Assembly (NCBI GenBank): GCA_049611805.1
Contig: JBMZAX010000011.1
Coordinates: 1 to 64,000 of the forward strand
Source: UBA7378 sp049611805
GTDB lineage: Bacteria > Pseudomonadota > Alphaproteobacteria > RS24
Direction: 5' to 3'
DNA length: 64,000 nucleotides
Below are positions 36,148 to 44,393 of this stretch, one piece after another (position 1 is the stretch's first letter; every line of letters starts with the position of its first letter). The notes under the pieces were generated by a model. It saw only the letters and a program-made list of their open reading frames with translations, made no database searches and was not told the origin of the DNA. Made by a program: the position numbers and the translations under genes.

Positions 36148-36996
36148 ATGGGTCTCAATGTTGAAAAAACCGGCGCGGCGTGCGGTGCGCACGTCACCGG
36201 CGTTGATCTGACGCAAGACCTGTCAGACGATTTTGTGAGCGAACTTCGCGCGCATTGGTTGGAAAACAAAGTGCTGGCCTTTCCCGATCAGCCGATGGAT
36301 GACACGGATCTGGAGCGGTTCACCCAATATTTCGGCGCGTTCGGCGAAGACCCGTTTTTCGGGCATATTGACGGGCATGAAAACATTGCCGCCATCCAGC
36401 GCAATGCCGATGAAACCACGCCGATTTTTGCCGAAAGCTTCCATTCCGACTGGAGCTTTCTCGACATTCCCCCTGCCGGCACCTGCCTGTTCGGGATCAA
36501 AATTCCCCCGATCGGCGGCAATACGCTGTTTGCCGATCAGGTGGCGGCCTATGAACGCCTGCCGGATAATTTGCGCGACAGGGCCGACAGCCTGACCGCC
36601 ATTCACTCGGCCGAGCTGGGCTATGCGCCCGACGGCGTTTACGGCGATACCGACCAAGATGACGGCCGTTCGATGAAAATCATTCCGCACGAAAAAGCAC
36701 GCGAGAAAACCGAGCATCCCTTCGTGCGCACCCATCATGAGACGGGCAAGAAAGCGCTGTATTCGTCGATTTCCTATATTCAGGGTTTTGCCGGGTTGGA
36801 AAAGGAAGAAAGCGACGCTTTATTGCTGGAGTTTTATGCCCATCAAACGGCGGAAGAAATTACCTATTCGCACAAATGGTCAGCCAATATGCTGGTCATG
36901 TGGGACAATCGCGCGCTTTTGCACGCCGCGACAGGCGGCTTTGACGGCCATGACCGTTTGCTGCACCGCACAACGATTGCCGACACGCAGTTCTAG
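36148..36996 (+). CDS. TauD/TfdA-family Fe(II)/2-oxoglutarate dioxygenase
   Basis: 282 residues. The iron-binding HxD is in SFHSDWSFLD and the distal His and 2-oxoglutarate-binding Arg in RLLHRTTIAD. The family oxidises taurine, 2,4-D, carnitine precursors and many others, so the substrate is open. AGGGAGGG lies just before the ATG at 36148; an earlier ATG at 36121 is less likely. It converges on the flavin monooxygenase gene. Confidence 0.9.
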   Translation: MGLNVEKTGAACGAHVTGVDLTQDLSDDFVSELRAHWLENKVLAFPDQPMDDTDLERFTQYFGAFGEDPFFGHIDGHENIAAIQRNADETTPIFAESFHSDWSFLDIPPAGTCLFGIKIPPIGGNTLFADQVAAYERLPDNLRDRADSLTAIHSAELGYAPDGVYGDTDQDDGRSMKIIPHEKAREKTEHPFVRTHHETGKKALYSSISYIQGFAGLEKEESDALLLEFYAHQTAEEITYSHKWSANMLVMWDNRALLHAATGGFDGHDRLLHRTTIADTQF

Positions 36997-37005
36997 CGCC
37001 TCATT

Positions 37006-37033
37006 GATTTAGCCGCGTCGATTTAGCCGCGTC
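37006..37033. repeat. 14-bp tandem duplication at the monooxygenase stop
   Basis: GATTTAGCCGCGTC occurs twice in a row. Each copy contains TTA, a stop on the minus strand; because the unit is not a multiple of three, the first copy met is read through in another frame and the second supplies the stop. Confidence 0.9.
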
Positions 37034-38205
37034 ACGTCATAGCCATATAGCGGGTCTTGGCGTTTATGCACGGCCATGGGCGCAAATTTTCCGGCCAGCC
37101 ACATTGGGCCGTAAGTTGCCAGCTGGCCAAATCTTGTACGCTTGTGAAACGTTTTGGCATTTGCGCGTGAGCCGGCCTGCACGCGGGTCGCGCGTGCCCG
37201 GCGCCCGTGCTGATAGGCTTCAAGCCCGCGCGCGACGTCGGTTTTTTGCATCACTTCGCGCGCGACCACCCAGGCATCTTCCACCGCCATGGCCGCGCCT
37301 TGCGCCATGAAAGGCAGCATGGGATGGGCCGCATCGCCCAAAATGGCAACGCGGCCGTCAACCCAGCGTGGCAGGGGCGCGCGGTCGAACAGGGCCCAGC
37401 GATAAAGCACGTCGGCTTCGCCCAACAGGCGGGTAATGGTGGGGTGCCAGCCTTCAAAATCGGCCAGTGCTTCTTCGCGCGTGCCGCGCTCGTTCCATGA
37501 TTCCGTTGTCCAGTCATCGCGCTCGACCACGCCGACAAAATTTGCCAGCGTGCCGCGCCGCACCCGATAGGTCACACAATGCTTGCCCGGCCCCATCCAC
37601 GCGCACGCCGTCGGTCGCGGCGCATGCGCGCCCAGCGCCGCCATGGGCACAACTGCGCGCCAGGCAATATTGCCGGTAAATATGGGCTTTTCAGCGCCCA
37701 GCATTTGCGCGCGCACGGGCGAATGAATGCCGTCGGCACCGATCAGCGCATCGCCGGATATGCGCCGCCCGTCGGCCAACTGCACCTCTACCGCGTCTTC
37801 GGTTTGGCTGTAGCCCGCAACCTCGGTATTGAGATGAAGCGCATTCGGGCTTTGCGTTTGCAGAGCCTGTGCCAGCACCGCAATATAATCGGCGCGGTGA
37901 ATATGCAGATAGGGCGCGCCCCAGCGTTTGACGGCGTGGTCGGCCAGCGGAATGTGGAACAGTTCCAGCCCCGAACGTCCCATGCGCGCTTCAAGGGCTT
38001 GCGGCCGGAAGGCTGTCTCGGCCAGCGCCGCATCCAGCCCCAAAGCGGCAAACACTTTCATCGCATTGGGCGGAATTTGAATGCCGGCACCGATTTCGCC
38101 CAATTCGGGTGCCTGTTCCAGCACGGTAACGTCTGCCCCGTGATGCAGGAAACACAAAGCCGCGGTCAACCCGCCAATGCCGCCACCGGAAATGAGTATT
38201 TTCAT
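37009..38205 (-). CDS. FAD-dependent monooxygenase (salicylate/3-hydroxybenzoate hydroxylase family)
   Basis: 398 residues of the group A flavoprotein hydroxylase family. The dinucleotide fold is ISGGGIGGLTAALCFLHHGA, followed by ELGEIGAGIQIPPNAMKVF; the FAD-ribityl motif is AILGDAAHPMLPFMAQGA. Such enzymes hydroxylate aromatic rings with NAD(P)H and O2. No ring-cleavage gene is adjacent, so the substrate cannot be given. The ATG at 38205 is preceded by AGGA. A 14-bp duplication spans its stop. Confidence 0.88.
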   Translation of the reverse strand: MKILISGGGIGGLTAALCFLHHGADVTVLEQAPELGEIGAGIQIPPNAMKVFAALGLDAALAETAFRPQALEARMGRSGLELFHIPLADHAVKRWGAPYLHIHRADYIAVLAQALQTQSPNALHLNTEVAGYSQTEDAVEVQLADGRRISGDALIGADGIHSPVRAQMLGAEKPIFTGNIAWRAVVPMAALGAHAPRPTACAWMGPGKHCVTYRVRRGTLANFVGVVERDDWTTESWNERGTREEALADFEGWHPTITRLLGEADVLYRWALFDRAPLPRWVDGRVAILGDAAHPMLPFMAQGAAMAVEDAWVVAREVMQKTDVARGLEAYQHGRRARATRVQAGSRANAKTFHKRTRFGQLATYGPMWLAGKFAPMAVHKRQDPLYGYDVTRLNRRG

Positions 38206-38340
38206 CAGCCGTCCTAAATCTCGACAGAATAAGAATCCCCCGGATGTTTTGGAATTCTCACTGGGCCCCCTTGCGCAGCAAACAAACACCGCTGCAACAT
38301 GGCGGCCAAGCCCCAATCTTATGACGGAAACCTCATATTG

Positions 38341-38351
38341 GAAACGGTTTC
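38341..38351. promoter_or_regulatory. Palindrome GAAACGGTTTC, possible operator
   Basis: GAAAC-G-GTTTC lies in the 177-nt space between the monooxygenase and the gene at 38383. It is about 136 nt upstream of the monooxygenase start. LacI-type regulators bind sequences of this kind, but the site is short and no regulator gene is near. Confidence 0.2.
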
Positions 38352-38382
38352 AGCTATCCGGGCCGAGGGCTCCGGCAGGCGA

Positions 38383-38883
38383 TTACTGGACTTGAGCGAC
38401 AGTTGTTTGAATGTCGTCCGAAGATATTTCACATGAATTGAGGATATCGTTCAAATGGGCCTGCCAAACCGCATTCGCGCCCTGCCATTTTACGGCTTCA
38501 TTATACGACCCTATGGAGCGGTGCTGATCTACAGCGCCGATATCACCGTCTTCGAAAACCAGAGGCGACGAGGCATAGGTGACCGGCGCGGCTTCCCGCT
38601 CGTGTTGGATCATGGCGTTGAGCGCGCGCATCGCGTCTTGCTGGCGGGCAAAACCGGCACATTTGAATTTATAAACCACGACGATTTTTCCCGGCTGCGC
38701 GATTGGCGCTCTTTCCTCAAGCCGCAATTTTTTTTCCTTCGCCGCTTTTCGTTCCGCCACCACTTCTTCCGGCGGCTTTGCTTTGGCATGGATCATACCG
38801 GCTTTGTGATGTCCGGCCAGAACGGGTGAAAAACCTGCCAGTAGAATGAAGCCCACTGCCAGCGTTGGAAAAATGCGTATCAT
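38383..38883 (-). CDS. Secreted protein of unknown function
   Basis: 166 residues, not recognised. A clear signal peptide (IRIFPTLAVGFILLAGFSPV) ends near LAGHH. A Lys/Glu-rich stretch (about 37-60) precedes a compact domain with VVYKFKCAGFARQQDAMRAL and WQAHLNDILNS, whose strand-helix-strand look could be a ferredoxin-like (NIPSNAP/EthD-type) fold; that is a guess. The start at 38883 has GGAG 7 nt upstream; the longer frame to 39105 runs through the 16-bp repeat and is not credible. Confidence 0.7.
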   Translation of the reverse strand: MIRIFPTLAVGFILLAGFSPVLAGHHKAGMIHAKAKPPEEVVAERKAAKEKKLRLEERAPIAQPGKIVVVYKFKCAGFARQQDAMRALNAMIQHEREAAPVTYASSPLVFEDGDIGAVDQHRSIGSYNEAVKWQGANAVWQAHLNDILNSCEISSDDIQTTVAQVQ

Positions 38884-39043
38884 GTCAGGTCTCCGTTTTT
38901 GAAAAAGTGCTTCGCCGCGAACTGCCGCGCTTCTGCGTGCGCAGGAAGGTGACGTATATGATTTCATTGGTCGGTGTAAATTCCCGAAGTTTCTGTCAAG
39001 TCGGGGATTTTTTGCAGATCCGCCCCGCCCCTTATCTGTTCGT

Positions 39044-39091
39044 CTTGTAGTCTGTTCGCCTTGTAGTCTGTTCGCCCTGTAGTCTGTTCGC
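39044..39091. repeat. 16-bp tandem repeat, three copies
   Basis: CTTGTAGTCTGTTCGC is repeated at 39044-39059, 39060-39075 and (with one mismatch) 39076-39091. A half-unit CTGTTCG precedes the array at 39036-39042. Confidence 0.92.
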
Positions 39092-39268
39092 CCTTTGACA
39101 AACAATTTGAGGCGTTTTCCGGCTGAAAATGCCTATCGCCCCCTGTTTCGTGGCAATTATTTTAATTGATAGTAAAAAAAGAAACTACCGTCCACTTTTA
39201 TAGACAGCGCGTCTTTTATTTCTCGGCTTTGCTCGGCGGGTGCCCAACCCTTGACGTGATAAGATAAT

Positions 39269-39293
39269 AATGGCATACGAAGTGCCATTTTTT
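39269..39293 (+). terminator. Terminator-like hairpin before the GST-fold gene
   Basis: AATGGCA and TGCCATT form a perfect 7-bp stem with a 7-nt loop, followed by a run of T reaching 39293 on the plus strand. It ends 24 nt before the ATG of the gene at 39318. No plus-strand gene precedes it, so it would act as a leader attenuator or insulator if real. Confidence 0.45.
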
Positions 39294-39317
39294 GGACCCG
39301 TGGGCCCCAGGTTTTTT

Positions 39318-40370
39318 ATGACAATCACGCAATCTACACCCGACACGACACATAAATTGCACGGCATGCTTATGTCGCCGTTTTCGATGAAATTGCGCGC
39401 TTACCTGCGGTACCGCCGCATTCCCTTTCAGTGGTGCAATAATGCGCGCGCACATGAAATCGCCATGACAAAAGTCAGTACCTATATGGTACCGGTGATT
39501 GAATATCCCGACGGTACATTCGAGAATGATTCAACGCCAATCATCGACAAGTTTGAAGAGAATATTGCGGCGCGCCGAACGGATCCTGAGAATGAAGCAG
39601 ACGCCTTTCTCGCTTACTTGATCGAAGACTTCGCGGACGAATGGTTGCTCTGGCCCTTTTTTATGCATCGTTGGCGTTTGGAGGCCGACCAAAAACACAA
39701 CAGCCAATGGATTCTGTATGAGGCATTGCAGGGCAATGTCCATGATGATGATTTTTTGGCTCAGAGTGAATTTTGGACCGATCGTCAAATTAAAGGCATA
39801 AAATCGCTTTGTGGCAGTCCCGATTATGACGCGTTACTCGACGACAGTCTGCAAACCTTTTTGGGCATTATGGAAAAGGCCGTATCAAACAAACTATTCT
39901 TCTTCGGTTCGCGCCCGTCGCGTGCCGAGATCGCGATTTACGGCATCCTCTCTCAAGAAATACAAGACCTCTCGGCTTCTTCATTTATGTATGAGAGGTA
40001 CAGATTCACGACGCGCTGGGTAAGCATTATTGACGATTTGAGTGGTGTGGTGGGAGAATGGGAGCCTCTAAGTACCGATACGGAAAAACTCCTGGCGTCA
40101 CCATTGGCAGAAATACTCAAGCTTAGCGGGAAATACCATTTGCCCTTATTGCTCGCCAATGAAAAAGCGCTCGCCAATGGCGAGGATGTATTTTCCTTTG
40201 ATATTGACGGTACTGCGTTCACACGCAGTTCCCACATGCGCCATGCAACTTGTTTGCCTGCGCTGCGAAAACGCTACGCTCAGCTTTCCGGGGCGTCAAA
40301 GGATGCACTTAAAACCGTTCTGGAAGAAACAAACTGCCTGATGTATCTGGCCGATAATGGCACGAATTGA
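39318..40370 (+). CDS. Glutathione S-transferase-fold protein, low GC
   Basis: 350 residues. The N-terminal thioredoxin-like part (LHGMLMSPFSMKLRAYLRYR, then VPVIEYPDGTFENDSTPIID) and a helical middle (FLAYLIEDFADEWLLWP) match the GST superfamily. An additional C-terminal 130 residues (SFDIDGTAFTRSSHMRH ... ) makes it longer than the usual 210-230. Sampled rows are 45-48% GC against about 67% in the next gene, which suggests a different origin. I start at 39318 because a promoter-like pair and the hairpin lie between it and the earlier ATG at 39270. The substrate is unknown. Confidence 0.8.
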   Translation: MTITQSTPDTTHKLHGMLMSPFSMKLRAYLRYRRIPFQWCNNARAHEIAMTKVSTYMVPVIEYPDGTFENDSTPIIDKFEENIAARRTDPENEADAFLAYLIEDFADEWLLWPFFMHRWRLEADQKHNSQWILYEALQGNVHDDDFLAQSEFWTDRQIKGIKSLCGSPDYDALLDDSLQTFLGIMEKAVSNKLFFFGSRPSRAEIAIYGILSQEIQDLSASSFMYERYRFTTRWVSIIDDLSGVVGEWEPLSTDTEKLLASPLAEILKLSGKYHLPLLLANEKALANGEDVFSFDIDGTAFTRSSHMRHATCLPALRKRYAQLSGASKDALKTVLEETNCLMYLADNGTN

Positions 40371-40460
40371 TTCACTGAAACCGTTGTGAGCGGTCAACGC
40401 GAAAATGCCGCCATCCGGAAATGCGTATTGTCGTCAGCCGCCGCAGTTTAATTTGAAAAA

Positions 40461-40547
40461 TGGTGCCCAGGAGAAGACTCGAACTTCCACGCCCTTGCGG
40501 GCACTAGCACCTGAAGCTAGCGCGTCTACCAATTCCGCCACCTGGGC
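40461..40547 (-). tRNA. tRNA-Leu (anticodon CAG)
   Basis: An 87-nt type II tRNA on the minus strand: acceptor GCCCAGG/CCTGGGC, D-arm TGGCGGAATTGGTAGACGC, anticodon stem CTAGC/GCTAG around TTCAGGT (CAG), long variable arm TGCCCGCAAGGGCGT, T-arm GAAGTTCGAGTCTTC and CCA. The 3' end faces the low-GC GST-fold gene. Confidence 0.95.
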
Positions 40548-40668
40548 CTAACGGCTGTTTAGAAGCCCGTGTGCCCATTGTCAATATTGCCGCAGTGTTT
40601 TTGCACTTCACGCCCGCCGCTGCATGTTTTATGACTGGCACATTATGCGTTGAGAAGAGGAGCGGGCA

Positions 40669-41607
40669 ATGGCTGGCACACAAACGGGCCCTGTGGTCGT
40701 TTTTGGCGGATCGGGTTTTGTGGGGCGCCATATTGTGCGGCGGCTGGCAAAAGACGGGTTCAAATTGCGCGCCGTTATGCGCCGGCCCAATGAGGCTTTG
40801 TTTCTGAAAACGGCAGGGCGCACGGGGCAGATCGAGCTTGTGCTGGGCAATATTCGCGACGCGGCAAGCGTGCGCGCCGCGCTTGAGGGGGCTTCGGCCG
40901 TTGTCAATGCGGTGGGCATTTTATACGAAACCGGCCCGCAAAAATTTGACGCCGTGCAAAGCGCGGGCGCGGCGCGTCTGGCGACGCTGGCCGCCGAACG
41001 GGGCATTGACCGTTTCGTTCAAATTTCGGCAATCGGGGCCGATGCCGGTTCCGCTTCGGCCTATGCGCGCAGCAAGGCCGAGGGCGAGGCGGCAATATTG
41101 GCGGCCTGCCCGCAGGCGCATATTTTGCGCCCGTCCATTGTGGTCGGGCCGGAGGATGATTTTTTCAACCGCTTTGCGCGTATGGCGCAAATTGCGCCGG
41201 CACTGCCGCTTGTCGGCGGCGGGCTGACGCGTTATCAGCCGGTCGGCGTGTTTGATGTGGCGCAGGCGGTGGCCGCGTGTTTGGCGCATGCGCCGTCGGG
41301 CATTTACGAGCTGGGGGGCCCGCAAATTTACACCTTCCGCGACTTGATGGAGTTAATGCTCGACAAAATCGGCAAGCGCCGCCTGCTGGTGCCCCTGCCT
41401 TTTGCGGCCGCGGGCATGCTGGCGCAGTTTACGCGGGTTTTGCCCAAGCCGCCGCTGACACCGGATCAGGTTGTTTTGCTGCGCTCGGACAATGTGGTCG
41501 GCGAAGATATGCCCGACCTTGCAGCGCTGGGCATTGAGGCCACGCCGATTGCGGCCCTGCTGGACAGCTATTTGGGGCGCTATCGCGGCGCGGCCAAAAC
41601 GGTTTAA
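40669..41607 (+). CDS. NDUFA9-like NAD(P)-binding protein (complex I-associated SDR family)
   Basis: 312 residues of the atypical SDR group that includes mitochondrial complex I subunit NDUFA9. The cofactor motif is VFGGSGFVGRHIVRRL; ISAIGADAGSASAYARSKAEG holds the family Tyr-Lys-like region, and LRPSIVVGPEDDFFNRFA is typical. GAGGAG lies about 7 nt before the ATG. Role: likely quinone or complex I-related, unproven in bacteria. Confidence 0.88.
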   Translation: MAGTQTGPVVVFGGSGFVGRHIVRRLAKDGFKLRAVMRRPNEALFLKTAGRTGQIELVLGNIRDAASVRAALEGASAVVNAVGILYETGPQKFDAVQSAGAARLATLAAERGIDRFVQISAIGADAGSASAYARSKAEGEAAILAACPQAHILRPSIVVGPEDDFFNRFARMAQIAPALPLVGGGLTRYQPVGVFDVAQAVAACLAHAPSGIYELGGPQIYTFRDLMELMLDKIGKRRLLVPLPFAAAGMLAQFTRVLPKPPLTPDQVVLLRSDNVVGEDMPDLAALGIEATPIAALLDSYLGRYRGAAKTV

Positions 41608-41615
41608 AAAACGGG

Positions 41616-42440
41616 TTAAGCCAGCACCACAAGCAGGCCGATGCCAAGCCCTATCCGGTAAATGACAAAGGGCAAGAGGCCAAACTTCCGCGTCATTTTC
41701 AAAAACACATGAATGGTTGCAAAGGCAAACATTGCCGCCAGCAGGCCCGCGACCAGCGCCGTCCCCACAGCCTCAAGCGCGCCCGCCCGCACCAGATCGA
41801 CAAGGCCGACAAGCGCGAAAGCACCGATTACCGGCATGGCCAACAGCATGGAAAAGCGCGCGGCCTGCGTGCGGTCAAAGCCCAAAAAGAGACCCGCCAT
41901 AATGGTGACACCGGCGCGGCTGGCTCCGGGGATGAGTGCCAGCATTTGCGCCAAGCCGATAATCAGCGCCCGGCGCGGCGATATGGATTGCGGGTCGTCC
42001 CCCGCATCTGTTTTGATGTCGGGCGACAGCAAGCCCTGCCTGCGGTCGGCGAGCCAGAGCGGAATGGCGAAAATAATGCTCGCCCAAGCCACAATTTCGG
42101 GCTTTCGCAACGCCTCGGTCACGCCCAACAACACCAAGGCCGCACCGGCCAGCAGAACCGGCAGGCTGGCGATGACCAGCAGCTGAACGAGATGCGCCGC
42201 GGCGCTCGGTTGGCGGCGGATAATGTCGCGCGCGCCGACAAACATCAGCCCGACATTGCGGTGGAAATAGGCCATCACCGCCAGCAAAGTGCCGGCGTGC
42301 AGGGCGACATCAATAACCAGACCGTGGTCGGGATAGGCGGTCAGCCCGTGCACCAGTTGCAAATGCCCTGATGAGCTGACCGGAATAAATTCGGTAATGC
42401 CCTGAATGGCGGCGAGCAATAAAAGATGATCCAGACCCAT
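41616..42440 (-). CDS. uppP: Undecaprenyl-diphosphatase (BacA family)
   Basis: A 274-residue polytopic membrane enzyme recycling the cell-wall lipid carrier. The two active-site motifs are visible: IQGITEFIPVSSSGHLQL and IPGASRAGVTIMAG. At least six hydrophobic segments follow. It converges on the NDUFA9-like gene with 8 nt between stops. Confidence 0.96.
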   Translation of the reverse strand: MGLDHLLLLAAIQGITEFIPVSSSGHLQLVHGLTAYPDHGLVIDVALHAGTLLAVMAYFHRNVGLMFVGARDIIRRQPSAAAHLVQLLVIASLPVLLAGAALVLLGVTEALRKPEIVAWASIIFAIPLWLADRRQGLLSPDIKTDAGDDPQSISPRRALIIGLAQMLALIPGASRAGVTIMAGLFLGFDRTQAARFSMLLAMPVIGAFALVGLVDLVRAGALEAVGTALVAGLLAAMFAFATIHVFLKMTRKFGLLPFVIYRIGLGIGLLVVLA

Positions 42441-42537
42441 GGCGCCAAACTAGCCAGATTGGGCGCGCAGCGGCAAGTTTTTTTCCGAAAAAGACTGCAC
42501 ACTTGCGACAAGCGGGGGGTCAGCTTAGTTTGGGGGC

Positions 42538-43215
42538 ATGGCAAGTCTTTTTCATCAGCCGATCTGCCCGTTTTCGCGCAAGGTGCGTCTGGTGCTTGGC
42601 GAAAAGAAATTCGCCGTGGAGTTTGTCGAAGAACGCCCATGGGAGCGGCGGCTCGATTTTTTAATGCTGAACCCGTCCGGCGAAGTGCCGGTTCTGGTCG
42701 GCGATGCGGGCACGATTGCGGGCCATTATGCAATAACCGAATGGCTTGAGGAAAAAGGCGGTGCGCTGCCGCTCATGCCGTCGGGCGGGCTGGCGCGTGC
42801 CGAGGTGCGCCGCCTGATTGCCTGGTTTGACGACAAGTTTTACGGCGAGGTTGGCCGGCTCATTACTTATGAGAAAATCGACCGGCGGTTCATGGGGGCC
42901 GGTGCCGGCGGTGGCGGGCCGGATATGGAAACCGTGCGCACCGGGCTGCACAATCTGGGCCTGCATATGGAATATCTGACATATCTTCTGGAACAGCGCA
43001 GTTGGCTGGCGGGCGAGGATATCACCATTGCCGATCTGACGGCGGGCGCGCATTTGTCATGTCTGGACTATACCGGCGATGTGCCGTGGAAGTCATGGCC
43101 GGTCGTGCGCGATTGGTATGCGCGCATTAAATCGCGGCCCAGCTTCCGACCGCTTTTGGCCGATACAGTCGCGGGCATGCGGCCACCGGCCTATTATGCC
43201 GATCTCGATTTTTAG
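42538..43215 (+). CDS. Glutathione S-transferase family protein
   Basis: 225 residues. It starts SLFHQPICPFSRKVRLVLGE, with CPFS in the thioredoxin-like domain, then NPSGEVPVLV (cis-Pro) and an all-alpha C-terminal domain with AGEDITIADLTAGAHLSC. The Cys-Pro-Phe-Ser motif resembles omega/beta-type GSTs with thiol-transfer activity. It lies 5 nt upstream of queG, its frequent partner in alphaproteobacteria. Confidence 0.9.
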   Translation: MASLFHQPICPFSRKVRLVLGEKKFAVEFVEERPWERRLDFLMLNPSGEVPVLVGDAGTIAGHYAITEWLEEKGGALPLMPSGGLARAEVRRLIAWFDDKFYGEVGRLITYEKIDRRFMGAGAGGGGPDMETVRTGLHNLGLHMEYLTYLLEQRSWLAGEDITIADLTAGAHLSCLDYTGDVPWKSWPVVRDWYARIKSRPSFRPLLADTVAGMRPPAYYADLDF

Positions 43216-43220
43216 GGCGG

Positions 43221-44393
43221 ATGATGCAGGCCAATTCAGACGATAAAGACCATGTTTTTGTTGATGCGCTGAAACAGGCCGCAAGCGATGCGGGTTTTGA
43301 CATTTGCCGCATCACGCATCCGCACGCGATACCCCAGGCCCGCGAACGCCTGCGCGCTTTTCTGGACAATGGCTATCATGGTGACATGGACTGGATGGCG
43401 CGCGATCCGGAGCGGCGCGCGCATCCGGCGGAATTGTGGTCGCAAGTGCGCTCGGTGATTGTGCTCGGCATGAATTATGCGCCGGCCGAAGACCCGCTGC
43501 CCGATTTGCTGGCGCGCGACAAAGGCGTGATTTCGGTTTACGCACAACGGCGCGACTATCACGATGTCGTCAAGAAAAAACTCAAAACCCTCGCGCGATG
43601 GATGGTTGCGCAATCACATGTCGATACGGGGGTCGATGCGGGGGCTGATGTGAAAGTTTTTGTCGATACGGCACCGGTCATGGAAAAGCCGCTGGCCGCC
43701 GCCGCCGGGCTGGGCTGGCAGGGCAAGCACACAAATCTTGTCTCGCGCGATTTTGGCTCATGGCTGTTTCTGGGCAGTATTTTCACCACTGCCGACCTGC
43801 CTGTCGATGTGCCTGAGACCGACCATTGCGGCGGCTGTCAGGCGTGTTTGGATATTTGCCCGACCAAGGCGTTTCCCGCGCCCTATAAGTTGGATGCGCG
43901 CCGCTGCATTTCCTATCTGACGATTGAACACAAAGGCACGATACCGACCGAATTTCGTGCCGCGATGGGCAATCATATTTACGGCTGCGATGATTGTCTG
44001 GCGGTTTGCCCGTGGAACAAATTTGCCCAAACCGCGCGTGAGGCCAAACTTGCGCTGCGCGCGGATTTGAAACTGCCCGATTTGGAAATGCTGGTGCAAT
44101 TGGACGACCGCGCGTTTCGCGAATATTTTTCCGGCTCGCCCATCAAGCGCACGGGGCGCGACCGGTTTGTCAGAAATGTGCTGATTGCGGTGGGCAATAT
44201 GGAAAGCCTGAGCGATACGATGCGCGCGCATGTTGAGGCCTGTCTGGATGATGCGGCTCCGGCCGTGCGCGCCATGGCGGTATGGGCGCTGGCGTGCCAC
44301 GACTTGCCCCGCGCGCGTCATTTTGCCGAAACGCGTCTGGCCGATGAGACGGATGCGACGGTGCGCGATGAATGGCTGGCGGTGAGGTTGTGA
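43221..44393 (+). CDS. queG: Epoxyqueuosine reductase
   Basis: 390 residues. It makes queuosine in the tRNA wobble position from epoxyqueuosine, using cobalamin and two 4Fe-4S clusters. The cluster motifs are CGGCQACLDICP with DARRCISYL, and YGCDDCLAVCPWNKFA. Tandem ATG codons at 43221 and 43224 leave the exact start open. A HEAT-like C-terminal segment (VEACLDDAAPAVRAMAVWAL) is present as in the family. Confidence 0.95.
   Translation: MMQANSDDKDHVFVDALKQAASDAGFDICRITHPHAIPQARERLRAFLDNGYHGDMDWMARDPERRAHPAELWSQVRSVIVLGMNYAPAEDPLPDLLARDKGVISVYAQRRDYHDVVKKKLKTLARWMVAQSHVDTGVDAGADVKVFVDTAPVMEKPLAAAAGLGWQGKHTNLVSRDFGSWLFLGSIFTTADLPVDVPETDHCGGCQACLDICPTKAFPAPYKLDARRCISYLTIEHKGTIPTEFRAAMGNHIYGCDDCLAVCPWNKFAQTAREAKLALRADLKLPDLEMLVQLDDRAFREYFSGSPIKRTGRDRFVRNVLIAVGNMESLSDTMRAHVEACLDDAAPAVRAMAVWALACHDLPRARHFAETRLADETDATVRDEWLAVRL

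Larger units (their letters stand above)
38884..39317. other. 434-bp intergenic region with repeat and hairpin
   Basis: No gene is credible here. It holds the 16-bp tandem repeat (39044-39091), an AT-rich tract (about 39145-39200), a possible promoter TTGACG-N17-CATACG (39251-39279) and a terminator-like hairpin (39269-39293). The flanking genes diverge, so promoters for both should lie here. Confidence 0.6.

Noticed and set aside
39100..40460. An att duplication of the tRNA-Leu 3' end bounding the low-GC gene
   Set aside because: I looked for the TGGTGCCCAGGAGAAG word to the left of the gene and did not find it.
40371..40460. A small gene or RNA between the GST-fold gene and tRNA-Leu
   Set aside because: No ribosome site, frame or stable hairpin was seen in these 90 nt.
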